Shown here one piece after another: positions 23,021 through 34,685 of a stretch of 64,000 bases of DNA (position 1 is its first letter; the number at the start of each line of letters is the position of its first letter). The stretch is from Clarkia xantiana subsp. parviflora (taxonomy: Eukaryota > Streptophyta > Magnoliopsida > Myrtales > Onagraceae): positions 3,472,001 through 3,536,000 of the forward strand of contig JAPTYO010000017.1 of the NCBI GenBank assembly GCA_036873135.1, given 5' to 3'. The position numbers and the translations under genes are program-made. The notes under the pieces were generated by a model. It saw nothing but the letters and a program-made list of their open reading frames with translations. It searched no databases and was not told the origin of the DNA.

Positions 23021-23825
23021 ATACGTGAAGCATACAACACATGTGTCTAACACATATTCATCTTGCCATGCCTTAGTATAACCAAGAGGGCCACGCAATG
23101 CAGGGACGTATGTCTCCTAACAACAACCACGGATGCTACATCCAATAAGAGGACGAGTCTCAACTCTACTCTATAGTCCAAAACACATGGACAATCATGA
23201 ACGCAAAGGTATGAAATATTACTACCATGTTATCATGCATTACTAACTATTCAAGACAGGTCTTATATGACAACATCAAAGCATCGAAACATAAACATAA
23301 AAGGTTCAAAGGGACAACACCCCAAAATGCAACCTCAACCCAACACGGGGACCAAAAACTATGTGACATGCGAGGTACCAACACCTCTAGCGGGCTGAAC
23401 AATACCCTCATCTCGAGTGATAATCTCCACTCAACACCTACATAGCCTATACGACCCTTATGTATGCGCCTACACGGCATCTACACGCGTGTCTAACATG
23501 GCACTATGCGACTACTCGGGGACACATATGTCTACGTACATACTCTACGAAGAGTCTCAAGTTTCGACAATTGTTGCAAACAATACCACATTACCAAGCT
23601 TATATATACAAAGGCTAAAATCATGCAAGTTGCAATACAAACATCACCATCAACAACCTCAAAGGCATGCACCTCAGCAATCTGGGGGGCATTGGCCTCA
23701 GCAACCGGGAGAACAATCCCGCCTCTAAAACACAAAGGTAGTCACATGTCCAGTGGTAAACATGCATATATACAAAACCGATCAAAGTAAAAGTCGGGGG
23801 CTACCCGAATGCCAGCGTAATAGAA

Positions 23826-24095
23826 CTATGAGTCCTTGTATAGCATATGCATTCTCCTGCATAGCCTGCAAAACAAGGCTCTATTCTTCTGAAGGGCAGT
23901 CACATCGGACTCGAGCGCAACAACTCGAGCCTGACGAGATGAGGTTTCCGCCTCCAAGCGCATTTTCTCCTTCACGCTCGCCAGCTCGCGACACACCATC
24001 TCACATTTCTCTTGGAGAGCCTTCTTATAACAACAACACAAACATGCATACAACTTATAAAAGAGTAAGGATGAATACTCACAAATGCAAGACAT
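23826..24095 (-). pseudogene. Antisense coiled-coil ORF remnant in D
   Basis: The minus-strand frame contains KALQEKCEMVCRELASVKEK, MRLEAETSSRQARVVALESD and VTALQKNRALF: a heptad-like run of charged and Leu/Val residues over about 50 codons. Its position before D's 3' end, on the strand opposite to the element, matches the coiled-coil exon of the antisense genes of el.1, el.2 and el.3. An AG just before the coiled-coil part could be a splice acceptor. Homology is inferred from layout, not from clear identity. Confidence 0.45.
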
Positions 24096-24151
24096 GTCTA
24101 CACACCATCAACATACGAGTGCGCACTCTCAGGTTCGCTGGGACGAACCCT

Positions 24152-24717
24152 TCAATCGCCAGGAGGGGTAATCTTTTGGAACATGTGTAATCTCACATTG
24201 GAAGTAGTAAAGATGGCTTCCTTGGCAAAGCATGGCCCCCTAACAACAAACGGTGCCCACTCCCCGCCAGTGATAACATCCTTTGCAGGACAAACCAAGC
24301 CAACTCGGGTGAGCGCAGGAAGAGGCGCAATCCCTATGAATACATTCAAGGATAAACAAGAAGGGCCAAGCATCACAGAACATCAAGAAAATAAAGGAAA
24401 GTTACACATCTTCACGAGGAGACTCCTCCTCCAAGGTCCGGTCCCTCGATCGGGGGGCAGACATAGCAGGTGCGCGAGCCTGACCCTCAAACGTTCGATG
24501 TCTCGCCACTGCCGGATTTCGACCACTTGGGATCGCTCGAGGGACGAACCTCAGCTCTTTTGGTCTTGTAACGAGGCAGAGTGTTCGCAATAGCAACACA
24601 CGCGCGTCTACGCAGCAAGAGGGGAAACAACGCCTCTCGTTCGAAGGATAAGTATGAAGACGCTAAGCACAGCACGTGCACGTCGACGCACCAGAAATGA
24701 GGAGTAACGCCTCCCAA
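24152..24717 (-). pseudogene. Possible upstream exons of the D antisense gene
   Basis: Minus-strand frames at 24152-24376 (ALTRVGLVCPAKDVITGGEW) and 24402-24717 (NTLPRYKTKRAEVRPSSDPK) lie just upstream of the coiled-coil segment in the order expected of a basic linker exon. No domain is recognised and the frames are not continuous. This is a weak call. Confidence 0.25.
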
Positions 24718-25963
24718 TCAAAAACTAAGTACAAAGACACCTAGCGTGGCACACGCATGTCGAAGATTAAAAGAAGGAGCAACACCTCTCGTTCAGAAAC
24801 TAAGTATAATGGCAACATACATGGCATAATGCGCGCATGTTTCAACACATCAACAAGGTGCGACGATTCGCTTCTAAATTCTAAGTGTAAGAATACTACG
24901 AACACAACACTATTCACGCGCAACACCGTGCACACACGTTGACACATCAATGCGAGAACTACCACCTCACATACAAAGCACCTAACAGGTACACCAAGTG
25001 TCTAGCAAGTCCACGCGTCTTTAAGCGGCTATCATGTCCGCGTATCTGGAAGCGGTTATCACGTCCGCGTATCACTAAGTGGCTATCATGTCCACGTAAC
25101 TCTAAGTGGTTGATGTCTCCACGAATAGCCGAATGACTTTTATGTCTGGGCATTACATCAATATATATCTATAACCAAGTAACAGCCGCAGGAAGCACTC
25201 TACCTTGAAAACACCAGGTTACGGAAACAACATGGATAGGAACGTCGCCTCGCCGACCTCTGACCGACACCATGGAAGGGTACGTTGCCTCGTCGACCTC
25301 TAGCCTTCTCCCTACCTCGGTAACATCAAGTAGTTGTCGTTGAATGCACCCAACCTTGGAAAAACCCAAGTAGCAGTCGACATGAGGGTCAACACCCCGC
25401 GTCCAAGTGAACTATGTGGCGAAAATACCCGAGACGGGGGCAACTCCACACCTACGAACTTCCTATACGGCACTACGCGCGTCTGCGCGACCTAACACTT
25501 TGCGCGTCGGCGCAACTTAACATGTATCTATTATGGAGCGTTCATCGACAACACGTCGGAGGCATAACACCTCGCAAATAAGGGGCTAGTGCGCCCATGA
25601 TTAGAATCGGCACTTACATACACCTATGCGATCTACGCACCTATACAACGCATACATGCGCGTACTCGACCACGTCATTACAACGCTCCCCCTCCGGGGG
25701 AAATACTATATCGACAAAGGCCTCGTCTCTCGACATATACGTTGCGAAAATACTCCTATTATAAGGCGTTCGTTAACGACGCAACTGATGCATGACGCCT
25801 AGCAATCTCAGGACATGCACGTCCATTACACACACTCCTCTGTTTAGTGTGAGGGTGAAGGTTTACCTTTCCTTCATTTTTCTAACTCTTTTTATGAGTC
25901 TTCAGCATACGCTCATGCTTACATATTCACGCATACATACACCATATTTGCATACATACATAC
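24718..25963. other. D interior before el.1, with ~30-bp tandem repeats
   Basis: No supported gene. At about 25010-25135, units of about 30 bp repeat imperfectly (AAGTGGCTATCATGTCCACG and variants AAGCGGTTATCACGTCCGCG). The TSD base block CATAC occupies 25959-25963 immediately before el.1. Confidence 0.55.
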
Positions 25964-26667
25964 TGATGGGTTTTGATATAGCCGTTAGGCCCATTAACGA
26001 CGAATAAACGGCGAAGTAGGCTCACTGGGCCCCAAAAGAGGCTTAGAAGACCAATACGAGGGGTCCCGACAAAGTCGGTCCTGACATACGAGCTGAACGC
26101 TCCCGATGATACGCCTTTAAGTAGGCCCCGATGATATGCCTTTAAGTAGGCCCCGATTATATGCCTTTGAGTAGGCCTCGATGATATGCCTTTGAGTAGG
26201 CCCCGATATTAAATCCCTGAGAAGACTGGCCCTGTCCCGATGACGAAAGGCCCCAAGCGGTGACCAAAGGAGATAACTCTGGAGTCCCCGACATCCGTCG
26301 GGACTTGCCACCAGAGAATGAGGCCGAGAAACACGCCCACTATCAACATAGTGGGGAAGTGGCCTGGAAAGACGGAACGTGGGCAAGTGGCCGAGATAAA
26401 CGGAACGTGGGCTAACTGCCCCCAGAAGTTATCACAAACAGGTAACTGGGGTAACTCCTCCCCTATATAAAGGAGGGAGTTACCTCAGGATCAACACGTT
26501 CATACTTACATAATGATACTTGCTTGCCCGCATCGAGATACTCATTTAAGCATCAGAGAGGGATTCTGGGTCACCGCCCGGTCTATCCCCTTCTTGCAGG
26601 ATTACTTGGAGCGAAGGAGTTCGGACTTCCGTCAAGAACGTACCGGAGTTCCAACCGTGATCCAACA
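25964..26667 (+). repeat. el.1 5' LTR
   Basis: Starts TGATGGGTTTTG, ends GATCCAACA. Four 28-bp units (GATGATATGCCTTTAAGTAGGCCCC type) occupy about 26104-26215. The TATA box CCTATATAAAGGAGGG is at about 26462. Confidence 0.95.
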
Positions 26668-26668
26668 T

Positions 26669-26686
26669 TGGCGCCGTCTGTGGGAA
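26669..26686 (+). other. el.1 primer binding site
   Basis: TGGCGCCGTCTGTGGGAA begins one base after the LTR. The TGGCGCCG.. start is common in Tat/Athila gypsy elements. I do not assign the exact tRNA. Confidence 0.85.
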
Positions 26687-26704
26687 CCGTAACAAAAAGA
26701 AAAA

Positions 26705-28291
26705 ATGGCTTCTACCCGATCGATGGCTGGCAAGCAAAAGAAGAGACAAGGACAATCTGGTGGTTCCCGTCACCCTGCTGGAACTCTGAATTTAGGGCCG
26801 CCGGAGCGCACTGTTGATCAGAATGATCCTCCCCCAGCTGTTTCCCAAACAAGGGGGCATCATGATGATCGCGAAGATTCCATTCGAAACTCCTCGGAGA
26901 GCCGGGAAAAGATCCCGAGGAAGGACAAGGATGCACCTGCAAAGCCAGACTTAGCAAAGGCTGTGATGGATGCCATGCCAATAGTTTTGGAAGCTATGGA
27001 AGCTCTCCTGGACCGAAGGGAGGCCGCCAAGAAGAAGGAGGAGGAGTTGCCTCCGCCGATGGAGAATCGGGACGGGCAGGAGGCCCAACCTGAACACCAG
27101 GACAAGGGCAAGGAGCCCACCCAATTGGAGCAGTTCGTGATTGATGGGCCTGGACCGGTGCAACATAGGACCACCCCTCTTAGTGGTCCTATCACCCCCG
27201 ACCAGGTGGTAAAGATTGTGAACATCTGTATGGGAGACCAGAAGAAGATGATACCGGAGCTGAGGGATCGATCTGCTCATCCCTTTGTTCCCCGATTGGT
27301 GAACACCACTGCCCCACCGGGGCTGGGTATCCCGACAATCAAGGAGTATGATGGCGAGGGAGATCCAGTTTGTCATGTCCAGAAGCATGTCATGGCTTGT
27401 CTAGGCAGAGCCCCGAATGACGATATAGTCTGTGTTCTGTTCCCGGGCACACTTGGTGAAAGAGCCCTGACGTGGTTCTTCAGCCTCCCTACAGGGTGCA
27501 TCTCTACCTGGACCCAGATGCATGATCGGTTCATCCAGCAATACCAGGGCCGTCGGCGTCTCCTGAAAAGCGCGAGGTCCCTGGCTGAGGTTGTACAGAG
27601 GCCCGATGAATCTCTGGCACATTACTACCAGAGGTACACTTCCACCGTGGCCGAGATTGACGAAGAAATGTCGGAGGGAGAGACCATCCGCACCTTCATT
27701 CGGAACCTGACAGCACCCTATGGTTCCGACCTGATGCACAGCGTGGCTGAGAAGGATGTGTGGAACATGGAGGCGTTGCAGAAGAGGGTGAAGCACCAAA
27801 TCGACTTGCAGGAGTCGAAGATAGCTGCCGGAGACCTTGATCCTCCGAAATCTAACAAGGGGAAATAGTCGTTCAAGCCCTCGGACGATCGAATGAGGAA
27901 AAATAAACCCGAGAGGAGTCGGGGTCGAGGCCGTCCCGATCGGAGGGAAGACAAGCGTCCCTCGAAATCGGACAAACGGGAGGACCGTTACACTCCTCTC
28001 ATTTGTTCTATGGGTTCTGTGTTGGCGGTGATGGACCGACAGGGTATCACTAGGTACCCCCCGAAGAAGGATGGAGAGTTCATGGGAGCCCGCACCGATC
28101 TTTATTGTCGCTTTCATCGTGCCAGCGGTCACGACACCAACCATTGTCGGGAATTGAAGAAGAAGATTGAGAAGTTAATCCAGAAGGGAAAAATCAAGGA
28201 ATTTGTGGCCGGGGAACGGGGCCGATCTCGTTCCCGGTCCCGATCGCGGTCCCGTTCCCGATCCCGTGGTCGATCCCCAAAGAAGGATTAG
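26705..28291 (+). pseudogene. gag: el.1 Gag
   Basis: ATG at 26705 follows the PBS by 18 bp. The protein opens with a charged disordered region (to about residue 200), then the Gag core: EGDPVCHVQKHVMA, VLFPGTLGERALTWFFSLP, FIQQYQGRRRLLKSARSLAE, ESLAHYYQRYT. In retroelements this part forms the virus-like particle. An in-frame TAG at 27866 (el.2 has CAG Gln there) splits it. The second part continues from 27893 with a zinc-binding-like YCRFHRASGHDTNHC (about 28102-28146) and ends in an Arg-Ser tract with alternating RS dipeptides. The start codon is supported by the spacing from the PBS. Confidence 0.9.
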
Positions 28292-28318
28292 CCCGAGTCT
28301 TCCAATGCCCGCAAGGAG

Positions 28319-31300
28319 CAGCGGGGGACCATTAACGTGATTCATGGGGGACTTGCAGCGGGAGGAGATACCACGGCATCTCGAGAGGTCTATGCTTCTC
28401 GAATTCCCATTGCTGTGGTGCTGGGCAAGAGGGCCCGAAATTGGATTCCGAAAGAAGAAATGGTGATTCCCTTCTCAGCGGAGGACCTGATAGGTGTGGA
28501 GACCCCGCACGATGATGCTTTGGTCGTGACCCTGAACGTGGATGGGTACGAGATGAAGCGAATCCTGATAGACGAAGGGAGCTCCTCCGACATTTTGTTC
28601 ATGGATGTACTGTAGGCCATGGGGAAAACCAAGAGGGACTTGAAGCCTGCGGACTTCCCGATGGTCGGATTTTCTGGCTCTACTTCTTACCCGGTGGGGA
28701 TGATTACTTTACCGGTTGAATTCGGTAGTGGCTGGAAGTCGGAGAAGAGGAACGTGGAGTTCGTGGTGGTCGAGTCCGCGGGGACCTATAATGCAATTAT
28801 CGTGAGGACCACCATCAACCCGCTGGGGGCAATCGCCTCAACTGTCCATCAGAAGATGAAGTTTCCGACTGACCACGGAGTCGGGGAAGTCAAGGGCGAT
28901 CAGATAGCCTCCAGGAAGTGCTACGTCAATGCCACTCGAAGGACGAATCGGGAGGCTATGACTGTTTTCCAGACGGATGCTGATCCCCGAGAGGAGTTTG
29001 GGCGTCCCGCCCCGATGGAGGATTTGAAGGAGGTGGAGATCGATGGACCTCAAAGGAAGGTGAAAATCGGGTCCGCTCTGACTGAAGAGACGGCCCGAGA
29101 ATTGATTGATCTATTGAAGGAGTTTAAGGAGCTGTTTGCCTGTTCCCCGAGCGACATGCCAGGAATCAGCCCCGATGTGATTACTCATGAACTGAAGATT
29201 GACCCCGCGATCAATACGGTTACACAGAGAAGGCGCCTGATGGGTGCCGACAAGAAGATCGCGATTCAGCAGGAGGTGGGCAGGTTGCTCGATGCTGGAT
29301 TTATTAAGGAGCTCCGATTCCAGACCTGGGTCGCAAACCCAGTCCTGGTGAAGAAGAGCAATGGCAAGTGGCGGATGTGCGTTGATTCCCGCGACCTGAA
29401 CAAAGCATGCCCGAAAGATTGCTATCCGCTCCCGAGGATCGACCAGCTGGTGGATGCCACATCGGGACATGAGTTGCTGAGCTTTATGGATGCCTACTCC
29501 GGCTACAATCAGATCAAGATGTCCAGGGAGGATGCCCCCCACACCGCTTTTTATGCTGATAGTGACATCTATCATTATGATGTTATGCCCTTTGGACTGA
29601 TCAATATAGGTGCAACCTATCAGAGGATGGTGAACAAGCTGTTCGGGGACATGTTGGGGAAAACAATGGAGGCCTATGTAGACGATATGCTGGTGAAGTC
29701 CCGACAGGCCGAAGATCATGTTAACAACTTGGCCACAGCGTTTGAGCGGATGAGGCTTCATCAAGTTCGCTTGAACCCGACCAAGTGTGCTTTTGGAGTG
29801 CACTCATGGAAGTTAATGGGCTTCATGGTGAGCCAGAGGGGAATTGAGGTGAACCCTGAGAAGCTGAAGGCGATCGAGGAGATGAAATCCCCGACGAACC
29901 ATCAGGATGTGCAGGTGTTGAATGGCCGATTGGCCGCGATGAATCGCTTCCTGTCCAAGGCAAGTGATCGATCCATGCCATTCTTTGAAGTGCTGAGGGC
30001 CAACAAGAAGTTTGAGTGGACTGCCAAGTGCGAAGAGGCGTTCCAGGCACTCAAGCAGCACCTCCGCACCCTCCCGCCATTGGCGAAGCCCATCCCAGGC
30101 GAGCCACTCTATCTGTATTTGGCTGTTTCTGAATTTGCTGTTAGCTCTGTCTTAGTGAAAGTTGTAGAGGGTAGCCAAGTCCCCGTCTATTATGTAAGCA
30201 AGGCACTCGCCAAGTCTGGAATGAATTATCCCGCCGTTGAGAAGTATCTTTATGCGTGATTGTTACTGCTCGAAAGCTGAGACCTTACTTCTATGCGCAT
30301 GAGATTACCGTTTTGACGAATCAGCCCTTGAAACATTTTTTGAACCGACCTGATGCGTCGGGGAGATTAGTGAAATGAGCAGTCGAGCTTAGTGAGTTCC
30401 GCATTCACTTTGCTCTGAGAACAGCTATTAAGGGCCAGGCGTTGGCGGATTTCATAGCAGAGTCTACAGCCCCCGATCTAGAAGAAGCGGGCCCTGTAGA
30501 AGGGGCAACTATGCAAGTCCCGATTACGGAGCAGTCAGAACAGCCCGACGCCGAAAATACTTGGGAGATGTATACCGATGGCTCCTCAAATTCAGAAGGA
30601 TCGGGAGCAGGTTTCGTACTGATACAACCAGACGGAGGCGAGCCCCTCCGATATGCCTTGGCCTTGACATTTAGGGCCACCAACAATGAGGCTGAGTATG
30701 AGACTCTTATCACTGGCCTCAAGATTGCTAAAGGACCGGGAGTTGGTCACTTAAAGGTGAAGTGTGATGCTAGCCTGATCGTGAACCAAGTCCTGGGGCG
30801 ATACGAAGCAAAGAGCCCGATGATAAAAAAGTATCTTCGCGAGGTGCAAACCCTGAAGGAGAGTTTCAAGAGCTTCGATATTGAGGCGATCCCGAGGGAC
30901 GATAATGTGGAAGCAGATGCCTTGAGCAAGTTCGCCTTGGGGGCACCCCTTGATGAAAGTCGGAAGGTGCATTTCTTGGAGAAGGTGATCCTGTCAACCA
31001 CCGATCAATCGGAGGTATGTGCCATCGAGATCGGATCGGAGGAGCCCACTTGGATGACCCCGATAGTCGCGTATCTGACTACCGGGGCAGTCCCCGATGA
31101 TGAAGTGGCAGCCGACAAAATACGCCGAATCGCGCCCAATTATGTGATGGAAGACAATCAACTGTACAAAAAGGGGTATTTAACTCCTTATTTGAAATGT
31201 GTGGCTAAGCCCGACACAGATCTGATCCTTAGGGAGGTGCACGAAGGATACTCGGCTTGTCATGAAGGTGCCCGATCCATCGTGAGGAAAGTGTTGAACC

Positions 31301-32251
31301 TGGGCTATTACTGGCCCTCGATGAACAAGGAGGCAACAATGCTAGTCCGGTCCTGTGACGCTTGGCAAAGGTACGCCCCGAATATCGTGGCTCCACCTGC
31401 CGATCAGACGTCCATCAAGAGTGCTTGGCCCTTCGCGCAATGGGGAATCGATTTGGTGGGACCCCTTCCAGTTGCAAAAGGTCAGTGCCGATATTTAGTC
31501 GTGGCTATTGATTATTTCTCGAAATGGATAGAAGCTAAGGAGTTGGCCAAGACAACGGGGAGCCATATCCTCAAATTCCTCCAGACCCATATCATATCCC
31601 GATACGGGATCCCCAAGGTACTGATCAGCGATAACGGCCCCCCGTTTAACGGGGCCCAGTGGAAGGAGTACCTGGAGGAACTGAAAATTGAAAATCGGAC
31701 AGCCTCTGTCCGTCATGCTCAAACCAATGGACAGGTGGAGTCAGCCAATAAGATCGTGATGGATGGCCTGAAGAAGAGGGTCCAGGCCTTGAAGGGCAAA
31801 TGGCTGGATGAGCTGGAAAATGTGCTTTGGGCTGTTAGAACGACACCCAAACGATCGATTGGGGAGACTCCGTTTGGCCTTGTTTATGGCACGGAAGCAG
31901 TTGCTCCCGTCGAAATAGCTGTGGCATCCCATCGGACGAGGTATTATGAACCTCTGTCGAATGATGAAATGAGGCGTCTGGACTTGGACTTGGTCGAAGA
32001 GAAGAGGCGGAGTGCCGAGGAGGTCCAGGCTCGGATGCGCTTGGCAACGGCCCGATATTTTAATCGACGAGTCAAGTCTCGACAGTTCTTTGTCGAGGAA
32101 CTGGTCTGGCGTCGGAACGAATTTACCCTTTTGGATCGGATCAACAAGATGTCACCAAAATGGGAAGGGTATAAAGTCGTGGGGATGCCAGCTTGAAATG
32201 CGTATAAGTTGGAAGACCTCGATGGCAAGTTATTTATTAAGTCGCCTTTAG
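28319..32251 (+). pseudogene. pol: el.1 Pol (protease, RT, RNase H, aRNase H, integrase)
   Basis: Domains in order are as follows. Protease: LIDEGSSSDILF, where el.2 has DGG. RT: KWRMCVDSRDLNKACPKD, YVDDMLVKS at about 29675. RNase H: LYLYLAVSEFAVSSVLV onward. A second RNase H: WEMYTDGSSNSEGSGAGF at about 30565. Integrase: HEGARSIVRKV, WGIDLVGPLP, SDNGPPFNG, TNGQVESANK. Lesions: TAG at 28613 (GAG in el.2), a 1-base deletion giving TGA at 30257, TGA for Trp at about 30376, and TGA at 32194. The last cysteine of the integrase zinc motif is Trp (SCDAW against SCGAC in el.2). The three catalytic integrase acids (D, D, E) remain. Confidence 0.92.
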
Positions 32252-32700
32252 TGGTGCAAGTTGTTTATCGAAGTCGCCTTCAGTGGTGCAAGTTGTTTAT
32301 CGTTTTGATTCGATATAAACAGGTTTTGGGCCATCAATGAATAAAGAGGTTGCTTCCGATTAAATCGCCTTAAGTGGTGTAGCTAAATCGCCTTAAGGGG
32401 TGCGATTAAATCGCCTTAGTTGGCGTGGTTTCGCCTTAAATGGCATGGTTTTGCCTTAAGTGGCGTGGTTTTGCCTTAAGCGGCACGATTAAATCGCCTT
32501 AACTGGCGTGGTTTCGCCTAAAGCGGCACGATTAAATCGCCTTAAGTGGCGTGGTTTCGCCTTAAGTGACACGATTAAATCGCCTTAATTGGTGTGGGTA
32601 AAATGTCTTATGTGACGCGTCGAAATCACTCTTAAGTGGTATGATCGAATCGCCTTAAGTGGCGTGGTTAATTCACCTTAAGTGGTGCAGCGATAATCGG
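32240..32700 (+). repeat. el.1 3' tandem repeat array
   Basis: Imperfect units around TCGCCTTAAGTGGCGTGGTT and CGGCACGATTAAATCGCC, preceded by copies of GTCGCCTTCAGTGGTGCAAG, fill this stretch. It is collinear with 41990-42605 of el.2, though copy number differs. Such arrays near the 3' end are typical of Tat elements. Confidence 0.85.
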
Positions 32701-32921
32701 AACCAAAAGAGATTGATATTATAAAGATCTAAAAGGTTCACGAAAAACAAAGCAAATTACAAGGATTCAAAAGTAAAGCGACTAAGCTTAATCCTTGGCA
32801 GCGTCGAGGGGGGTAGGGTCCACGAGGTCTGTGGCAGAAGGCTCCGCGGTCGGAGGATCGGATCCTGGAAGATTAGCCGCGGGAGTATCGGACTCTTGGA
32901 AGTCAGCCGGTGAAGGGTCGA

Positions 32922-34262
32922 TCATCGGGGATCAGTTGTCGGGAGTTCTGCACTTGGAGGCTCCACCGTGCCTTCAGCACCCGCAGCCCCCTCGGGGGTG
33001 TTGGCCCCGTCGCTCTCCTCGGAAAGGTTGAAATACCTCTCCGCGAAGGGGGCGAGAGTCTGAGACTTGGTGAAGTCGATGGCACCACCATACTCCTGAT
33101 GGAGCTCCTCGACAGCATTAAGCAAGGTGGTCTCCACCTCCGCCGTACAGAATTTCACCGCGTCCATTTGGAAAGCCTCGGAGCCCCGATAATCTTCCTG
33201 ACCCTTGGCCTCAGCTTCAGCCAGCTTGGCGGGGAACTCGGCAATCTCCCGCTCCATCTGTTGGGACCGGTTGGCGAGAAGGACCTTCTCAGCCTCCAGC
33301 CCCGCCTTGGCGTCCTCAAGGGCCTTCTTCTCGAGGACAAGCCTGTCCCGATCCTCCGCGCGTCCCTGCTGCTCTTCATTGAGCCTTTGACGCTCCAGCT
33401 TCAGCAACCACTCGAAATCGTGGACCTTCCTCAAGAGGTCCCGAGTCTTCTGGTTAAGGAGGGCCTGCTCCTTAACCAACTTACCCCTCGACGATTCGGA
33501 GGCAGCCAGATCCTCCTGGAGCTTGGCCAAGACCTCGGGGGCCGCCTTGGCTCGCTCCTGCTCCAGAGCTCCTCCAGGGCCAGGACGTACCCGAAACAGC
33601 GGTGTTGGTCCGCTATTTCCTGTGAAGAAAAAAGGAAGAGGTCAGTACCCGAGAATATTCTGCCTTATATGTACTAAGTGTGAAAAGCAGGAGAAGGGTC
33701 TGCCTCAACCTCCCATCGGGGCCATGGGATGGAGCTGTTTCGGATGAAAAAGTAATTCTTCTTCCAACCGTTGTTGTCGGGACCCGAGTCAGTGATGAAC
33801 CCCCGACCTTTGGCGACCTTCGAGGTGTCACCATTCCAGCTGTACCGAGAGAGCTGCGCCTTGCTCCATTTAGGCATCCGCGGGTAGAAGGCACAGACTC
33901 CGGCATCATTGCATTTCATCCCGTAGAAGGTCCGGAAAAGTTGGAGTCTGTAGGTCCACTGTTGGCGAAGTAATACACCCCTCCCGGAGAGGCAAAGGAA
34001 AAGGGAAGCGAGGCTCCCTGGTGGAAGTAATACACCCCTCCCGGAGAGCTGCATCATAGGCGGTGTCTGAAATCTCATTACAAGCATAATGGAACTTGAA
34101 GGGCTTCCTCCCCCCGGAACTGGACTCACCGTCTGGAAAGTAATCATGGTAAGAAAAAGCACAGTTGATTTCCGCAAAAGTTCGGGTAAGTTGATTGAGA
34201 TAAAAGGAAAAACTATGCTAACAAGTTTTATCGGAATCGAAGGAGGAAATCTTACCAGACAT
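32922..34262 (-). pseudogene. el.1 antisense spliced gene, internally deleted
   Basis: On the strand opposite to gag-pol. ATGTCTG|GTAAG starts at 34262, the same start and donor as in el.2, but the matching acceptor is mutated (TTTTGCGG for TTTTGCAG). Remains of the N-terminal domain (AQLSRYSWNGDTSKVAKGRG, NSSIPWPRWEVEAD) occupy about 33690-34100. They join abruptly at about 33690 to the intron before the coiled-coil exon, a deletion of about 1 kb relative to el.2. The coiled-coil exon (33530-32922, 202 codons) is open: LNQKTRDLLRKVHDFEWLLK, LVLEKKALEDAKAGLEAEKV. Product role unknown. Confidence 0.75.
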
Positions 34263-34408
34263 GTTGAATCGGAGAAGAAAGGATGATCTTGATGGTCTGA
34301 GATCCTGGTCGCCGGAGTGTTGATCAGAAATGGAAAGGAGAGCTTGAGCTTTTGAAAACACAGAGAATGAAACGGTAGAGGAGAACTGAATAGTGCCAAG
34401 ATTTGGGG

Positions 34409-34415
34409 TTTTATA
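34409..34415 (-). promoter_or_regulatory. TATA box of the el.1 antisense gene
   Basis: The complement reads CTCCTATAAAACCCC, about 150 bases upstream of the antisense ATG at 34262, followed by a pyrimidine-rich leader. The same element is present at the same distance in el.2 (45552-45558). Confidence 0.6.
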
Positions 34416-34673
34416 GGAGAGAGGACAGCCAAAGAGACGTTGCGATCCGGACCGTTGAAGATGAAACGCCTCAACATGAATCGTCGAAACACTAGGGACA
34501 AAACGGCTAGAAAGCGCTTTTTCAGAAAAGCAGGCACGGGCACCTAAGCCGTCGCTTCATCACCCATCGCATTTAGTTGAGTAATCGAGAAATCCTTTCG
34601 GATTCGGTGGTTATCCTCGGAATATCGGGAGATCCAGAGTTGGAAGACACGACGAACTGTAAGTCCCTCATGT

Positions 34674-34685
34674 CTTGGGGGCAAA
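34674..34685 (+). other. el.1 polypurine tract
   Basis: CTTGGGGGCAAA lies immediately before the 3' LTR, the same as in el.2 (45821-45832). Confidence 0.85.

Noticed and set aside
26300..26470. Host gene promoter and first exon
   Set aside because: It has a TATA box, but it repeats at 35185 and 46291 inside matching LTRs with proper ends and duplication.
27401..28144. 247-codon minus-strand ORF under el.1 gag (and 29111-29803 under RT)
   Set aside because: These mirror a conserved coding frame on the other strand. They have no start context, introns or protein-like motifs, unlike the real antisense gene at the 3' end.
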